Source: Clostridia bacterium
GTDB lineage: Bacteria > Bacillota > Clostridia > Christensenellales > Borkfalkiaceae
Assembly (NCBI GenBank): GCA_900764105.1
Contig: CAAFMS010000010.1
Coordinates: 62,001-126,000, forward strand
Length of the DNA stretch: 64,000 nt
Direction of reading: 5' to 3'
Shown: positions 15,558 through 24,212 of the stretch, in pieces
How the letters are laid out: every line of letters begins with the position of its first letter
How positions within the stretch are numbered: position 1 is the stretch's first letter
Made by a program: the position numbers and the translations under genes
The notes under the pieces: model-generated
What the model was told of the DNA's origin: nothing
Database searches by the model: none
The model's input: only the letters and a program-made list of their open reading frames with translations

Positions 15558-16346
15558 ATGGCGACAAATATAGAATCACTCGAAAATTTCAAAGAAAAAA
15601 TCAACGAACTCGTCAACTGCAAATACATTCTCGCAGAGCGGAAAATAAGCGACCTTTTAAAAGTCATAACCGATTCGAAAATGCTCTACGAACTTTTCGA
15701 ATACGTTACCGACGGGTTTGACTATTACACTTTTAAATCGGTATGTTTCCCCGAGGACGGGAACGGCGTGAAAATGCCCGCGAAAGAAAGCGAACTTTTG
15801 GCGCTCGTGTTTCTCCTTCTTATGGAAATAGATATGAATAAGGAGTCGCTCGACGGACTTTGTTTAAAGTACTTCGGCGCGAACGAAACGGGTCAGGCGA
15901 GATACGCGTCGTTTGTTTTAAAGGTTATCATTCCTTTCGGTCTGGCGACGGAAAGAGCCGCCGATAGGTTGATTAACGCCCAAAGCGAGGAGTTATCGGC
16001 TGAAAAAGAAGTCGGGGGAAAGGCAGAGAAAATAGCGACCGAAAGCAAATCCGAACCCCCGAAAGCCGAAGTTAAAAAGGCTCCCGAAAAGAAAGAATAC
16101 CCGTTTATCGAAAAGGCGAGAAAGGTTGCGGAAAAATACTACAAAGGGCGTAGCATTTTTAAACGCAATCGAGAGAAAAAGGAAGAACTCGACTATATTC
16201 TTTTCTCGCTCGAAAACGCATTGAGAAAGAAAAACGCCGAGACGGTCACGCTCGCGTATACCGCGCTCAAATATTTCGTGTTGTCGGAATTTAATCTGAA
16301 AATAAATCTCGACGAGATAATGAAAGGCATATCCGAAGAGGTGTAA
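15558..16346 (+). CDS. Hypothetical protein, 262 aa
   Basis: Soluble, mostly helical. An N-terminal domain (about 1-150) and a C-terminal helical domain (about 180-262) are joined by a Lys/Glu/Ala/Pro-rich linker (about 143-180). No signal peptide or membrane segment. I do not recognise a family. It is the first gene of an operon with a Nudix hydrolase (2-nt gap) and a CPBP protease. The start lies about 50 nt after a good promoter; the SD is weak. Function unknown. Confidence 0.8.
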   Translation: MATNIESLENFKEKINELVNCKYILAERKISDLLKVITDSKMLYELFEYVTDGFDYYTFKSVCFPEDGNGVKMPAKESELLALVFLLLMEIDMNKESLDGLCLKYFGANETGQARYASFVLKVIIPFGLATERAADRLINAQSEELSAEKEVGGKAEKIATESKSEPPKAEVKKAPEKKEYPFIEKARKVAEKYYKGRSIFKRNREKKEELDYILFSLENALRKKNAETVTLAYTALKYFVLSEFNLKINLDEIMKGISEEV

Positions 16347-16348
16347 AA

Positions 16349-16873
16349 ATGAAAGAAACGACTTTAAGCAGCGAAAAGATATACGAGGGAAGAGTAATTA
16401 CTCTGAAAGTGGATAAAATACGCGCCGAAAACGGCAACGAGGGCGTAAGGGAATACGTCACTCACGGCGGCGGCGCGGCGGTTCTCGCCGTAAAAGACGG
16501 CAAAGTTCTGCTCGAAAGGCAGTACAGATACCCGTACGGCGAAGTGATATGGGAAATTCCCGCGGGGAAAAGAGATAAGGGCGAGGACTTCGAAACCACC
16601 GCGAAACGCGAGTTCGAAGAGGAGACGGGGCTTATCGCTTCGTCGCTTAAAAAAATAGCGTACATTTACCCCTCGCCGGGGTACACCAACGAGGTGATCG
16701 GGATATTTTACGCCGAGGGATTAAGTAACGGGAAAACGCATTTCGACGATACCGAGGACGTGGAGTGTAATTGGGTTGACCTGAAAAAGGCTTACGAAAT
16801 GATAGAAAGCGGCGAAATCAAGGACTCGAAAACGCTTATCGCGCTTCTTTGGTACAAGGCTGAAAATGACTAA
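16349..16873 (+). CDS. nudF: Nudix hydrolase, ADP-ribose pyrophosphatase-like
   Basis: 174 residues with a complete Nudix box: G, five residues, E, seven residues, then REFEEETGL (about 73-95), coordinating the catalytic Mg. The N-terminal strand domain, the AAVLAVKDGKVLLERQYRYP run and the proline-bearing SPGYTNE loop after the box match ADP-ribose pyrophosphatases of the NudF/YqkG group, which hydrolyse ADP-ribose to AMP and ribose-5-phosphate. Overlaps the next gene by 8 nt. Exact substrate is inferred from the family. Confidence 0.92.
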   Translation: MKETTLSSEKIYEGRVITLKVDKIRAENGNEGVREYVTHGGGAAVLAVKDGKVLLERQYRYPYGEVIWEIPAGKRDKGEDFETTAKREFEEETGLIASSLKKIAYIYPSPGYTNEVIGIFYAEGLSNGKTHFDDTEDVECNWVDLKKAYEMIESGEIKDSKTLIALLWYKAEND

Positions 16874-17690
16874 TCTCGGGGGAAGCGCGAAAAAAGATAC
16901 TATCGGCATGATAGCGACCGTCGTTTTATACGGAATAGGCGCGGTGTCCGTGCCTTACGTCAAAGTCGCGGCGTGGATAGGCGGCGGAAAAATTCTCGAA
17001 TGGTATTTGGCGTTCGCGTTCAAAACGCTCTGTTCGATTTTGCCCGTATACCTTGTTTTTCAGTTCGGAAACGGGAAAATGTTCCGCAATTTTTCGGGCG
17101 GAATAAAGGGCGCGGCGATATGTATCGCCCCGTTTTTAGTGGCTGTAAACAACCTGCCTTTCGCGCCGTTTATTACGGGCGATATGGCGTTTAACGAACA
17201 TATAGGCGGACTTTTCCCTTATATATTATATTGTTTATCAATAGGAATTTTGGAAGAGACGATATTTCGGGCGACCCTTTTGCCGCTTTTCGTGAGAAAA
17301 TTCGGACAGGATAAAAAGGGGCTTACGCTGTCGGTGGTAGTCTCGTCGGCGGTATTCGGGGCGATGCACCTTTTAAACCTTTTAGGCGGTTTTTCGCCGT
17401 CGGTATTTATGCAGGTCGGGTACTCGTTTTTAATAGGTTGCGTATGTTCGATAACGCTTCTCGCAAGCGGAAGCGTATACGTTCCGATACTGATACACGC
17501 ATTATTCGACGTCGGCGGATTTCTGCTTGAAAGCGGTTTTGTAGTCGGCGAACTCTGGACGACGGGGAACGTAATCTACACGCTTGTAAGTTCGATTATA
17601 TTAGCGATAATAATAGTAATAACGTTTTTCAAATCCGATTTTTCCGTAGTTTTAAGCGAATGGGAAATACTGACCCCCGACGAAGAATGA
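16866..17690 (+). CDS. CPBP family intramembrane metalloprotease
   Basis: 274 residues with about eight membrane helices. The three CPBP/Abi motifs are present: LEETIFRATLL (EExxxR, about 134), FGAMHLLN (FxxxH) and LIHALFD (HxxxD). These form the metal-dependent glutamic protease site of the Rce1/CPBP family. Roles in the family include prenyl-protein processing, bacteriocin self-immunity and membrane-protein turnover; target unknown here. The start overlaps the Nudix stop by 8 nt, so translation is coupled. No terminator is obvious before the repeat region downstream. Confidence 0.92.
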   Translation: MTNLGGSAKKDTIGMIATVVLYGIGAVSVPYVKVAAWIGGGKILEWYLAFAFKTLCSILPVYLVFQFGNGKMFRNFSGGIKGAAICIAPFLVAVNNLPFAPFITGDMAFNEHIGGLFPYILYCLSIGILEETIFRATLLPLFVRKFGQDKKGLTLSVVVSSAVFGAMHLLNLLGGFSPSVFMQVGYSFLIGCVCSITLLASGSVYVPILIHALFDVGGFLLESGFVVGELWTTGNVIYTLVSSIILAIIIVITFFKSDFSVVLSEWEILTPDEE

Positions 17691-17789
17691 CAAAAAAAGG
17701 ACTGTAAAAAACAACAAAAAAGAAAGGCTGTTAATTTATCCGAAGAGATAGAAATGCAGTCTTTTTTAATGTAAAAAGCTTCTTTTTTA

Positions 17790-18010
17790 CTTGCTTTCCT
17801 CTTTGGGGCAGATTTTCCCGATGAAACGGGGAAAATGTCGCGAAGCGACAAAAGGGGCACGCTCCGTGGGGAGAGTGGGTTGACGGAATGAAATGGAAGT
17901 CAAGCCGATAGAGGTCTTGCATCTTAAAGCATTACGAGCGTCGTCTACTGTTTTCGTTTTTGACCTCTTCCGTCAACTTTGTTGACACCTTCCCAAAAGG
18001 GGAAGGCAAG
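17790..18010. repeat. Dispersed inverted-repeat element, copy 3
   Basis: Left end CTTGCTTTCCTCTTTGGGG, right end CCCAAAAGGGGAAGGCAAG. Contains TTGACGGAATGAAATGGAAG and GTCAAGCCGATAGAGG, shared with copies 1 and 2, and nested inverted segments (GTCGCGAAGCGAC; GTCAACTTTGTTGAC). Confidence 0.65.
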
Positions 18011-18049
18011 AGTAGTTGGAAATTGCTTTGCGGTAAATTATTTTACTGC

Positions 18050-18095
18050 CGTAGGGGACGACGACTTTAAGGCGGCGTCCCGCAAAAACGGGTCT
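18050..18095. repeat. CGTCCC-type short dispersed repeat
   Basis: GCCGTAGGGGACGACG...CGTCCCGCAAAAACGGG. A close relative lies at 32848-32882, and related pieces at about 58291-58316 and 58408-58440. Confidence 0.55.
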
Positions 18096-18106
18096 GTTTT
18101 ACGCGC

Positions 18107-18136
18107 AAAAAAAAAGGAACCGCCAAAGTAGGACAG
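18107..18136 (-). terminator. Terminator of lipoprotein gene 2
   Basis: Minus strand: AAGGAACTG...(C)GGTTCCTT stem with 11-nt loop followed by a long T run; near copy of the terminator at 991. Confidence 0.8.
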
Positions 18137-18159
18137 TTCCTTTTTTATGCTTTAAAATA

Positions 18160-20172
18160 TCAACCGATTGTTTCTTTTTTCCATATCAGCGGCGTTTTAC
18201 CGTCTGAATCATAATGCCAGTAATTACCGTTATAAGCCGTGCCGTCCGCGTTTAAACTCGGCTCGGTCTCGCTGTAATAATAAAGCGTTGCACCATAGTC
18301 GAAACTAGAATAGTCGATTGAAATTTGTTCCCATTGTTCTGCCGTTCCCTTATAGAATACTGTTTTAAGTCCGCTACAACCACTGAACGCCGAACTTCCT
18401 ATACTTGTCACGCCGTTTCCTATAATTACGCTCGTAAGTTTGCTACAACCGTTGAACGCCTTGTCTCCTATACTTGTCACGCCGTTTCCTATAATTACGC
18501 TTGTAAGTCCGCTACAATTCCGGAACGCATAATACCCCATACTTGTCACGCTGTCGGGAATGGAGACAGCCTGCAAGTGCATATATCCGTCAAACTGATT
18601 GCGTGTTATTTCGGTTGTTCCGTCGGGAATAACGTACGTTACGATATGATTTGCAACTTCGTTTTTGAATATTGTTTCGTCAACGTAATTGCTGTTTTCG
18701 GCAAACGTTATTTCTACGAAACTTTCGGGGATTTTGTTTATGCTATCGCCGAAAAGATAGTACAACTGTTTATCGTATAAGCCCGAAATTACGAGACTTC
18801 TGAGAGAAGTACAACCTTGAAATAATTTAGCGTCGTAGTTTTCAAAACTGCCGTCGAACGTTACCGAGGTTATCTCCGTATTATTTCTGAGTATTCCGTC
18901 CGCAAGTTTCGTTACCGCCACGCCGTTTATGTTTGCAGGAATAATCACGTCGGTTACGCCGCCTTTAAATTTCGTCAAGGTTATTTCGCCGTTTTCTTCG
19001 GTGTACTCGAACGTGTCGGTTACGCCCTGCCATCTCGCCGAAAGGGTAATATCTCCCGTCAGAGGCGTTCCGCTTTCAAATTTATTCTCGCCCAAGAACC
19101 AACCGACAAGGGCGTAGTTTTCTCTCGTACTCGTCGGAAGAGTGTAGTTTTCTCCGTAGTTTATGGTCATAGGGGCTACGACGCTGCCGCCGTTCGTTTC
19201 AAACGTAATCGTGCTTTTCGCTATTACCCACTCGGCGGTTAAAGTCGTTCCGCTCGTCTTTTGCCATTTGCCCGATTGCTCGTAAACGGTCTCGCCATCT
19301 TTCCAACCGAGGAAAACGTAGTTTTCTTTTGTCGGCTCGGGCAAAATATAGTCGCCGTCGTACCTTACGGTCATATCCGCTATTTCGTTGCCGCCGTTTG
19401 AGTTGAATTTTAAAGTGTATTCGTTGGCTATCCATTTCGCCTTTAACGTTACGTTTTCTGTAACGGTGTAGGCGAGGAAATTCCATTCGGTCGTCTTGAC
19501 GAACCAACCGCCGAAAGTATATCCCGTTTTAGTCGGCGCGTCGGGTTCGGTTGCTTTCCTGCCGTCCGAAACCTCCTGATTTTTAACTTCGCTTCCGCCG
19601 TCCGAATCGAACGTTACGGTATACTTATCTTTTAACGCAAGTCTGCCGTTTACGAGGTCGTCGAGCCATTGCTCTTCCGTACCTTCGTATCCGTACTTTT
19701 CTTTATATATTTCGTAAGCCGACTTTCCGTTCACGCCGTCTTTTCCGTCCGAACCGTTTACTCCGTCAATTCCGTCTTTACCGTCTTTGCCGTCTGACCC
19801 ATTTATTCCGTCTTTACCGTCCGAACCGTTTACTCCGTCAATTCCGTCTTTACCGTCTTTGCCGTCTGACCCATTTATTCCGTCTTTACCGTCCGAACCG
19901 TTTACGCCGTCGGAACCTTTTTCGCCCGAGTCGCCTTTTTCTCCCTGTTCGCCGGAGTCTCCTTTGTCTCCCTTGTCTCCTTTTTCGCCTTGTTCGCCCT
20001 TTTCGCCGCTCGCTTTATAATCGGTTTTCGTTCCGTTTATGTACCAGTAGCCGTCCGAACCTATTTCAATAGTCGGGGCGTTCGATCGTCCGTCTTTACC
20101 GCAGGCGGTAAGTCCGATTGCCATGCAAAAGCACGTTAAAATCGACAAAACAATCAAAAGTAGTTTCTTCAT
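18160..20172 (-). CDS. BspA-like surface lipoprotein with collagen-like and InlB B-repeats (copy 2)
   Basis: 670 residues, paralogue of the 1567-3900 protein and nearly identical to it over long stretches. Signal peptide with lipobox LTAC (Cys24), an expanded collagen-like tract (about 55-155) containing a 24-residue unit repeated twice, three InlB B-repeats (about 190-395), BspA-type LRRs (about 400-600), and a C-terminal module with TAEQWEQI, ATLYYYSE and GNYWHYD that is absent from copy 1 and common at the ends of Clostridial BspA-like proteins. Probably an anchored adhesin (inference). SD GGAGG precedes ATG 20172. Divergent from an AAA ATPase gene across an operator-like repeat array. Confidence 0.92.
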   Translation of the reverse strand: MKKLLLIVLSILTCFCMAIGLTACGKDGRSNAPTIEIGSDGYWYINGTKTDYKASGEKGEQGEKGDKGDKGDSGEQGEKGDSGEKGSDGVNGSDGKDGINGSDGKDGKDGIDGVNGSDGKDGINGSDGKDGKDGIDGVNGSDGKDGVNGKSAYEIYKEKYGYEGTEEQWLDDLVNGRLALKDKYTVTFDSDGGSEVKNQEVSDGRKATEPDAPTKTGYTFGGWFVKTTEWNFLAYTVTENVTLKAKWIANEYTLKFNSNGGNEIADMTVRYDGDYILPEPTKENYVFLGWKDGETVYEQSGKWQKTSGTTLTAEWVIAKSTITFETNGGSVVAPMTINYGENYTLPTSTRENYALVGWFLGENKFESGTPLTGDITLSARWQGVTDTFEYTEENGEITLTKFKGGVTDVIIPANINGVAVTKLADGILRNNTEITSVTFDGSFENYDAKLFQGCTSLRSLVISGLYDKQLYYLFGDSINKIPESFVEITFAENSNYVDETIFKNEVANHIVTYVIPDGTTEITRNQFDGYMHLQAVSIPDSVTSMGYYAFRNCSGLTSVIIGNGVTSIGDKAFNGCSKLTSVIIGNGVTSIGSSAFSGCSGLKTVFYKGTAEQWEQISIDYSSFDYGATLYYYSETEPSLNADGTAYNGNYWHYDSDGKTPLIWKKETIG
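19745..19888. repeat. 72-bp coding tandem repeat (two perfect units plus partial third)
   Basis: CCGTCCGAACCGTTTACTCC begins at 19745, 19817 and 19889 (the last diverging after CCGTTTAC). Each 72-bp unit encodes 24 collagen-like residues, so gain or loss of units keeps the frame and changes the stalk length. Confidence 0.85.
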
Positions 20173-20219
20173 TTTTGCAATTCCTCCAAAAATTTATACA
20201 AAAAATACTCTGCATTCAC

Positions 20220-20248
20220 ATTTTATCACTTTTGAAAATTTTTTGCAA
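20220..20248 (-). promoter_or_regulatory. Promoter of lipoprotein gene 2
   Basis: Minus strand: TTGCAA (20243-20248), 17-nt spacer, TAAAAT (20220-20225). The -10 overlaps AAAATGTGAA, the core of the repeat array at 20293. Confidence 0.55.
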
Positions 20249-20292
20249 ATATTTCCGCGACTATGATTTTAACAATATTTACCCGTATAACA

Positions 20293-20402
20293 ATAAAAAT
20301 GTGAAAAACGATACGAATTAACCCTATAAAAATGTGAGAAACAATACGAATTAACCCCATAAAAATGTGAAAAACGACAAATAAATCCCCCAAAAAATGT
20401 GA
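20293..20402 (+). repeat. 33-bp-period repeat array (AAAATGTGA), operator-like
   Basis: ATAAAAATGTGA starts at 20293, 20326 and 20359, with a shorter AAAAAATGTGAA ending at 20402; the first two units share the tail AACRATACGAATTAACCC. Period 33 bp equals about three helical turns, so sites face the same side of the DNA. A fifth, inverted TTCACATTTTA lies at 20215-20225 over the lipoprotein promoter. Confidence 0.75.
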
Positions 20403-20403
20403 A

Positions 20404-20437
20404 TTCGGTTGACATTATAAACCGAAAACGATATAAT
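20404..20437 (+). promoter_or_regulatory. Promoter and perfect dyad operator of the AAA ATPase gene
   Basis: TTGACA (20409-20414), 17-nt spacer, TATAAT (20432-20437). TTCGGTT (20404-20410) and AACCGAA (20420-20426) form a perfect 7-bp inverted repeat with a 9-nt gap that covers the -35 box, a repressor-site geometry. Confidence 0.75.
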
Positions 20438-20463
20438 TTCATTATAGAAAAAAGGAGGGCAAA

Positions 20464-21822
20464 ATGGAAAAGACCTATTTAAGACGTAAAATAGACGATT
20501 TTTTATTAAAATGGAAGTCGGACGAGGATAGAAAACCGCTGATAGTCAAAGGTTGCAGGCAGATAGGAAAAACCGAGTCTATAAAGCATTTTGCAAAAAT
20601 CGCGGGCTATGAAAGTTTTGTCGAAATCAATTTCGTAAGAGACGAAAAATATAAAAAAATAACGGATGACGGTTATACTGCTTCGGCGATAATCAAAAAT
20701 ATTTCTTTGCTCGACCCGACGAAAAAGTTTATCGACGGTAAAACTCTTATTTTTTTCGACGAAGTAACAGAATTTCCGGAAATTGCCACGTCGTTGAAAT
20801 TTTTTAAGGAAGACGGGCGTTTCGACGTTATTTGCAGCGGTTCTATGCTCGGGGTTAATTATAAAAAAATCGAAAGCAACAGCGTAGGGTATAAAACAGA
20901 CTATGAAATGTATTCTATGGACTTCGAGGAGTTTTTATGGGCGAAAGGTTACGACGACGCGACGACCGAGGATATGCTGTCGCACCTTAAAACGCTTACG
21001 CCGTTCAGCGAACTCGAAATGTCCGTTTATCGCGGAATTTTTCTTGATTACGTCGTTTTGGGCGGTATGCCTGCGGTGGTTAAAGACTACGTTAAAAAGG
21101 GGACTTTCGAGGGGTCGCTTGATACCCAACGGCAACTTATAGCCGATTACAAAGAAGATATACGCAAATACGCGCAAGGCGTGGATCAGACGAGGATACT
21201 CAACGTTTTTAATAGCGTCGCTTCGCAACTTGCAAAAGAAAATAAGAAATTTCAGATTTCAAAGATAGAAAAAAACGCGAGATTTCGCGACTATCGCAGT
21301 TGCGCGGAATGGCTTGCGGACGCGGGCATAGTAAACGTCTGCTATTGCCTAAGCGACGTAGAACTGCCGCTTTCGGGAAATTGCGACACGGATAAATTCA
21401 AGTTATATTTCTGCGATACGGGGCTGCTTGTCGCGCTTTTGGATGAGGAGTCGCAGGAAGACTTGCGCGCGAATAAAAATCTCGGCGTATATAAAGGCGC
21501 GATTTACGAGAATATCGTAAGCGAAGCGTTGGTTAAATCGGGGTATAAACTTTATTATTATAAAAAGGATAACGGAACGCTCGAAGAAGATTTCTTTATT
21601 CGTTCGGCAAACAATCTTATCCCCATCGAGGTCAAAGCCGACAAAGGTCGTTCGAAATCTTTGAAAACGCTTATTACATCGGAAAATTATCCCGACGTCG
21701 CGTATGGTTTCAAACTGTCCGCAAATAACGTCGGTTATAGCGAACGTATATATACCTTTCCGTATTTCTGCGCTTTTTTGCTTAAAAGATTTATGAAAAC
21801 CTTCACGCCGATCGAGAGGTAA
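20464..21822 (+). CDS. AAA-family ATPase with DUF4143 (PD-(D/E)XK-like) C-terminus
   Basis: 452 residues. Walker A GCRQIGKTES (about 30-39), Walker B LIFFDEVTEFP (about 97-107) and sensor CSGSMLG define the AAA_14 ATPase domain; the rest is DUF4143 with EEDFFI and IPIEVKAD near the end, an E/D...ExK pattern like restriction-type nucleases. Such proteins are common in gut bacteria, often in several paralogues, and their role is unknown. SD GGAGG precedes ATG. The gene has a strong promoter overlapped by a dyad and shares a repeat array with the divergent surface lipoprotein gene, suggesting joint regulation. No terminator is evident before the next gene. Confidence 0.88.
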   Translation: MEKTYLRRKIDDFLLKWKSDEDRKPLIVKGCRQIGKTESIKHFAKIAGYESFVEINFVRDEKYKKITDDGYTASAIIKNISLLDPTKKFIDGKTLIFFDEVTEFPEIATSLKFFKEDGRFDVICSGSMLGVNYKKIESNSVGYKTDYEMYSMDFEEFLWAKGYDDATTEDMLSHLKTLTPFSELEMSVYRGIFLDYVVLGGMPAVVKDYVKKGTFEGSLDTQRQLIADYKEDIRKYAQGVDQTRILNVFNSVASQLAKENKKFQISKIEKNARFRDYRSCAEWLADAGIVNVCYCLSDVELPLSGNCDTDKFKLYFCDTGLLVALLDEESQEDLRANKNLGVYKGAIYENIVSEALVKSGYKLYYYKKDNGTLEEDFFIRSANNLIPIEVKADKGRSKSLKTLITSENYPDVAYGFKLSANNVGYSERIYTFPYFCAFLLKRFMKTFTPIER

Positions 21823-21971
21823 TTTGCGGTTTTTTGCCATGCGGTCGCTTTTTCACGGTTTTTCGCTTGACTTTTAGTCGCTTTATATTCTATTATTGAA
21901 AGGATAAAAGATACTCGATAAAACATTATCACGCAAAAAACGGAAGAGAAAACGAAAAATTAAGACATTTT

Positions 21972-23633
21972 ATGGTAGATTTTAAAAGCGATTTAATCGC
22001 GGCGTTGTTCCTTATATCCGCTCTCGGCGCGTTTCTGATAGGTTTTAAACTCCTTTCGGAAAACTTGCAGAAAGTCGCGAATAAGGGGCTGAGAAAGTTG
22101 TTCGACAAAACGTCGAAAAGCAAAATCGCGGGAGTCGGCATAGGCGTAGGGGCAACCGTGCTTATGCAGAGTTCGGGCGCGACGACCGTTATGGTAATCG
22201 GTTTCGTAAACGCCGGTATGATGAGTCTGTATCAGGCGACAGCCGTAATTATGGGCGCGAATATCGGTACGACTATCACTACTATTTTAATAGCGTTCGG
22301 CATGTCGAGCGTGGGCGTTTATTTTATGGTCGTGACTTTCGTCGGCATATTTATGTCGATGCTTATGAAAAACGGCAAGGCGAAAAACTGGTTTTTGACA
22401 ATCGCGGGTTTCGGTCTCGTCTTTTTCGGTCTTACGGTAATTTCGAATTGCAGTAATCATTTCAAAAACAACGAAATGATAAAGACCATATTAGGCACCG
22501 CCATTAAACCCTCGTTTATAGAGCCTATCGTGCTTATGTTGATCGGCGCGGTGATTACCGCCATAATGCAGTCGAGTACCGCGGTCAACGCCGTGCTTTT
22601 ATCGATGGTCGCGGCGGGAATAGGTATCGGCAGCGGCGGAAACGCCATATTATATATAGTTTTAGGAACGAATATCGGAACGTGCGTAACCGCCCTTATA
22701 AGTTCGGCGGGAGCGACGACGAACGCGAAACGAGCCGCGCTTATTCATTTCCTTTTCAACTTCTGCGGCTCGGTCTTATTCCTTATCGTACTTATGATAT
22801 GGAAAGATTTTATGTCGGGATTCTGGCAGAATGCCATTAAGTCGCCCGAAATGCAACTCGCCCTTTTCCACTTGATGTTCAACTCGATTTGCACGCTTAT
22901 TTTCCTGCCGCTTACAGGCGTAATAGTGAAGGTCACCGAACTTTTAATCAAGGAAAAACACGTCGAAGAGGAAATACGCATCACTTATATGGACGAACGT
23001 ATGTTGTCCACGCCCACGGTAGCGATTGCGCAACTTCAGAAAGAGACTGTCGCAATGGGCGACAGGTGTATGAATAACCTTAACGCCGCATTCGAGGCGT
23101 TTATAGACAGAGATTCCTCGCAGGGCGAAGCGATACACGCCGAAAACGACGAGATAGCCATTATATCGAGGCAGATAACCGATTACCTCATAAAGGTGTC
23201 GGGCGCGGACGTTTCCGTTCACGACGATCAGCGAATTTCCATATTATATCACGCGCTTGCAGACCTTTTGCGTATCTCGGAAATTTCGGATAACATAGTA
23301 AAATATACCCGCACGACGGTGGAAAAGGAACTTGTTTTCTCGGACAACGTCATATCGGAAATAGAGACCATGTACGGCAAACTCTGCGATATGTATAAGA
23401 TGGCGATGGCGATATTCGAGACTAAAAACAAAGACGGATTCGCCGAACTCGAAAAGCTGGAAAGCAGCGTGGACGCGATGAGGAAAAAGTTGATTGACGA
23501 ACATATAGCGCGACTTAACGCAGGTAATTGCTCGCCGAGAAACAGCGCGGTATTCATAAATTTAGTATCGAATTTAGAGAGGGTAGGCGACCACATAACG
23601 TTTGTCGCGCATACCATAGAAGAACTCAACTGA
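21972..23633 (+). CDS. Na+/phosphate cotransporter family protein with PhoU-like domain
   Basis: 553 residues. Two Na/Pi-cotransporter repeats form the membrane half, each with the QSS signature (LMQSSGATTVMVIGFVNAG about 58; IMQSSTAVNAVLLSMVAAG about 198), and about nine hydrophobic helices. Residues from about 340 form a soluble helical PhoU-like domain ending NLERVGDHITFVAHTIEEL. This is the bacterial NptA/YjbB type that moves phosphate with sodium, direction uncertain. The SD before ATG 21972 is weak. Terminator at 23663. Confidence 0.93.
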   Translation: MVDFKSDLIAALFLISALGAFLIGFKLLSENLQKVANKGLRKLFDKTSKSKIAGVGIGVGATVLMQSSGATTVMVIGFVNAGMMSLYQATAVIMGANIGTTITTILIAFGMSSVGVYFMVVTFVGIFMSMLMKNGKAKNWFLTIAGFGLVFFGLTVISNCSNHFKNNEMIKTILGTAIKPSFIEPIVLMLIGAVITAIMQSSTAVNAVLLSMVAAGIGIGSGGNAILYIVLGTNIGTCVTALISSAGATTNAKRAALIHFLFNFCGSVLFLIVLMIWKDFMSGFWQNAIKSPEMQLALFHLMFNSICTLIFLPLTGVIVKVTELLIKEKHVEEEIRITYMDERMLSTPTVAIAQLQKETVAMGDRCMNNLNAAFEAFIDRDSSQGEAIHAENDEIAIISRQITDYLIKVSGADVSVHDDQRISILYHALADLLRISEISDNIVKYTRTTVEKELVFSDNVISEIETMYGKLCDMYKMAMAIFETKNKDGFAELEKLESSVDAMRKKLIDEHIARLNAGNCSPRNSAVFINLVSNLERVGDHITFVAHTIEELN

Positions 23634-23662
23634 GGAAAGTATAACCGAATAAAGTTTAAAAG

Positions 23663-23692
23663 AAAGGAACTGCGATTGCGGTTCTTTTTTTC
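23663..23692 (+). terminator. Terminator after the Na/Pi transporter gene
   Basis: GAACTGCGATTGCGGTTC hairpin followed by TTTTTTT. Confidence 0.75.
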
Positions 23693-23746
23693 TTGCTAAT
23701 ATTTATCGTTTGTTGTTGTCATCGTGGCGGTTAAAGTCGATATTTT

Positions 23747-23945
23747 CTTGCCGTCACTTTCGGGGAAGGTGTCGCTGAAAGCGACGGAAGGGGACAAAAA
23801 TCACTACTACGTTTTGCATTGCGTTTTTATCCCCTATCGTCAAAATTTCGCATACGCTCGATTTTGCCACTCCCAACCTCTTTTGTCGCTTTGCGACATT
23901 TCCTCCGCTTCAACGGAGGAATTTACCCCCGAAGGAGGAAGCAAG
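23747..23945. repeat. Dispersed inverted-repeat element, copy 4
   Basis: Ends CTTGCCGTCACTTTCGGGGA and GAAGGAGGAAGCAAG. The core GCGTTTTTATCCCCTATCGT-CAAAAT and CATACGCTCGATTTTGCCAC is shared with copy 5 at 32952; nested inverted GTCGCTTTGCGAC and CCTCCGCTTCAACGGAGG blocks. Confidence 0.65.
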
Positions 23946-23956
23946 AGGCGTATTTT

Positions 23957-24082
23957 ACAATTTGCCGCGAGGCAAATATAACTGCGATAGCAATATCACT
24001 TTGCAGTGCAAAATATAACTGCCGACAGGCAATATAACTTTGCAACGCAAAATATAACTGTCGACAGACAATATCGCTCCGT
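23957..24082. repeat. Array of GCAA/TTGC mini-hairpins linked by ATATAAC/ATATCAC
   Basis: Successive units: TTTGCCGCGAGGCAAA, ATATAAC, TGCGATAGCA, ATATCAC, TTTGCAGTGCAAA, ATATAAC, TGCCGACAGGCA, ATATAAC, TTTGCAACGCAAA, ATATAAC, TGTCGACAGACA, ATATCGC. Stems are 4-6 bp with varying loop bases but kept pairing. A second array is at 32745-32945. Confidence 0.75.
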
Positions 24083-24089
24083 ATAAAAC

Positions 24090-24212
24090 GGGGCTTTAAG
24101 GTTCACAATAACTTTGAACATATTTTTAGCCGAGCGAGATTTGAACCCCATCAAGCCTTAAAGCCGTCTTTTTTGCATATTTTTGCAAATTCTCGCTCGG
24201 CTAACAAGGAGG
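24090..24212 (+). promoter_or_regulatory. Structured 5' leader with crossing stems (candidate cis-regulatory RNA)
   Basis: GGCTTTAAGG (24092-24101) can pair perfectly with CCTTAAAGCC (24157-24166), followed by TCTTTTTT, resembling a terminator. TTAGCCGAGCGAGA (24126-24139) pairs perfectly over 14 bp with TCTCGCTCGGCTAA (24191-24204), ending 1 nt before the SD AAGGAGG (24206-24212). The two helices cross, so they form a pseudoknot or alternative folds. I do not match it to a known riboswitch class. Confidence 0.5.

Larger units (their letters stand above)
17691..18159. other. Intergenic region of repeats between convergent genes
   Basis: Holds a copy of the CTTGCTTTCCCC element (17790-18010), a CGTCCC element (18050-18095) and the terminator of the second lipoprotein gene (18107-18136). 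No gene seen. Confidence 0.7.

Noticed and set aside
18325..18780. 151-codon antisense frame over the LRR region
   Set aside because: Exact reverse-strand image of the repeats; no SD.
19787..20020. Long antisense frames rich in Pro/Ser over the collagen tract (also 3554-3748)
   Set aside because: They are reverse-strand shadows of G-X-Y codons; Pro-Ser-Glu repetition is a by-product of the coding repeat.
20293..20402. CRISPR array
   Set aside because: Only four units at 33-bp period with degenerate repeats and no distinct spacers; no cas genes in the window.
24120..24210. Second tRNA or known riboswitch in the structured leader
   Set aside because: No anticodon or T arm, and no conserved motif of a riboswitch class I know; kept only as an unassigned structured leader.
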